Virus record (IMG/VR): IMGVR_UViG_3300032331_001651 | Location: 1-28,421 of that record | Direction: 5' to 3' (one strand) | From: a virus | Length of the DNA: 28,421 bases | Position numbers and translations under genes: made by a program | Shown: positions 28,280-28,421 of the stretch, in pieces | Layout of the letters: the number at the start of each line of letters is the position of its first letter | How positions within the stretch are numbered: position 1 is the stretch's first letter | Notes under the pieces: generated by a model | Databases searched by the model: none | What the model was told of the DNA's origin: nothing | What the model saw: the letters and a program-made list of their open reading frames with translations, nothing else

Positions 28280-28421
28280 GCGATCATATTCCTGACCTCA
28301 CGAAAATGATCAGTAAAACCCCGCGCACAGACCGACAGCCGGTTGTCACCGTGGCGTTCCAGCACTTCGTGAAGGCTGGCTTCGCCCGTCAGCTAGAGAG
28401 GCAACTGGCTGGAGCGAACAA
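28276..28421 (+). CDS. TP-x-D...ARQLERQL type small protein, cut by window end
   Basis: The ATG at 28276 overlaps the previous stop and has AAGGAGG 4 nt upstream. The frame stays open to the window edge (about 48 residues seen): SDHIPDLTKMISKTPRTDRQ, then VVTVAFQHFVKAGFARQLER. The TPRTD and ARQLERQL parts match the type seen in the 27443 gene, where they read DTPISD and CRRLEREL, so the two are probably paralogues. The function is not known, and the C-terminal end is outside the window. Confidence 0.65.
   Translation, partial: MSDHIPDLTKMISKTPRTDRQPVVTVAFQHFVKAGFARQLERQLAGAN

Noticed and set aside
1-28421. tRNA genes, CRISPR arrays, insertion sequences, integrase or attachment sites
   Set aside because: Reading both strands by eye I saw no cloverleaf with a T-loop sequence, no regularly spaced repeats, and no transposase or integrase. 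A dedicated tRNA scan was not possible.

Overview
The window is a continuous stretch of a tailed double-stranded DNA phage. Every gene I can support is on the + strand, packed head to tail, and many stops overlap the next start as ATGA or GTGA. The structural set (terminase, portal, scaffold, HK97-fold capsid of the SU10 type, a nozzle-like tail protein, several fibre-like proteins and three consecutive internal virion or ejection proteins) with no tape-measure, tube, sheath or baseplate gene points to a short-tailed, podovirus-like particle. G+C is fairly high (about 57-63% in lines I counted by hand). The host cannot be named. Most virion genes start without a visible Shine-Dalgarno sequence, and similar genes are common in phages from environmental, especially freshwater and marine, samples. 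That habitat link is recollection, not something the sequence shows.

Layout. 1-1927: end of a primase-type zinc-finger protein, a small helix-turn-helix protein, a glycosyltransferase-like protein, and a two-HTH protein that is the likely small terminase. 1928-2205: non-coding, with repeats. 2206-8405: packaging and head (large terminase with an N-terminal zinc ribbon, portal, small protein, scaffold, major capsid), closed by a strong intrinsic terminator at 8419-8458. 8460-10843: small structural or fibre proteins. 10845-11503: probable lysis-related membrane cluster (two holin-like proteins, a short protein overlapped by a lipoprotein). 11500-12206: a small conserved phage protein and an AT-rich cupin gene that looks like a late arrival. 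12220-17040: head-tail adaptor candidate, nozzle-like tail protein and fibre-type proteins. 17043-24884: possible GNAT-like protein and three ejection-type proteins, ending in a 1634-residue multidomain protein with an HELFH metalloprotease site. 24881-25854: jelly-roll-like tail protein and two small genes. 25855-25971: regulatory gap. 25972-28421: a different module with a lysozyme-like endolysin, ribbon-helix-helix protein, RuvC-like resolvase and a chain of tiny coiled-coil genes, several with strong Shine-Dalgarno sites.

How it fits together. The small and large terminase and portal package DNA into a scaffolded capsid. The adaptor, nozzle and fibre proteins form the tail. The Gly/Ala-rich internal proteins are probably injected with the DNA. 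Holin-like proteins plus the separately located endolysin would lyse the cell. The RuvC-like enzyme probably resolves branched DNA before or during packaging.

The most notable item is a small conserved phage gene (22948-23118) lying entirely inside the 1634-codon gene in another frame. It fills exactly the linker between two domains, and its stop codon touches one of three R-[FW]-M-P motifs that precede the C-terminal domains. A 16-nt perfect repeat links the two main intergenic regions (2054 and 25865) and may be a phage-specific control site.
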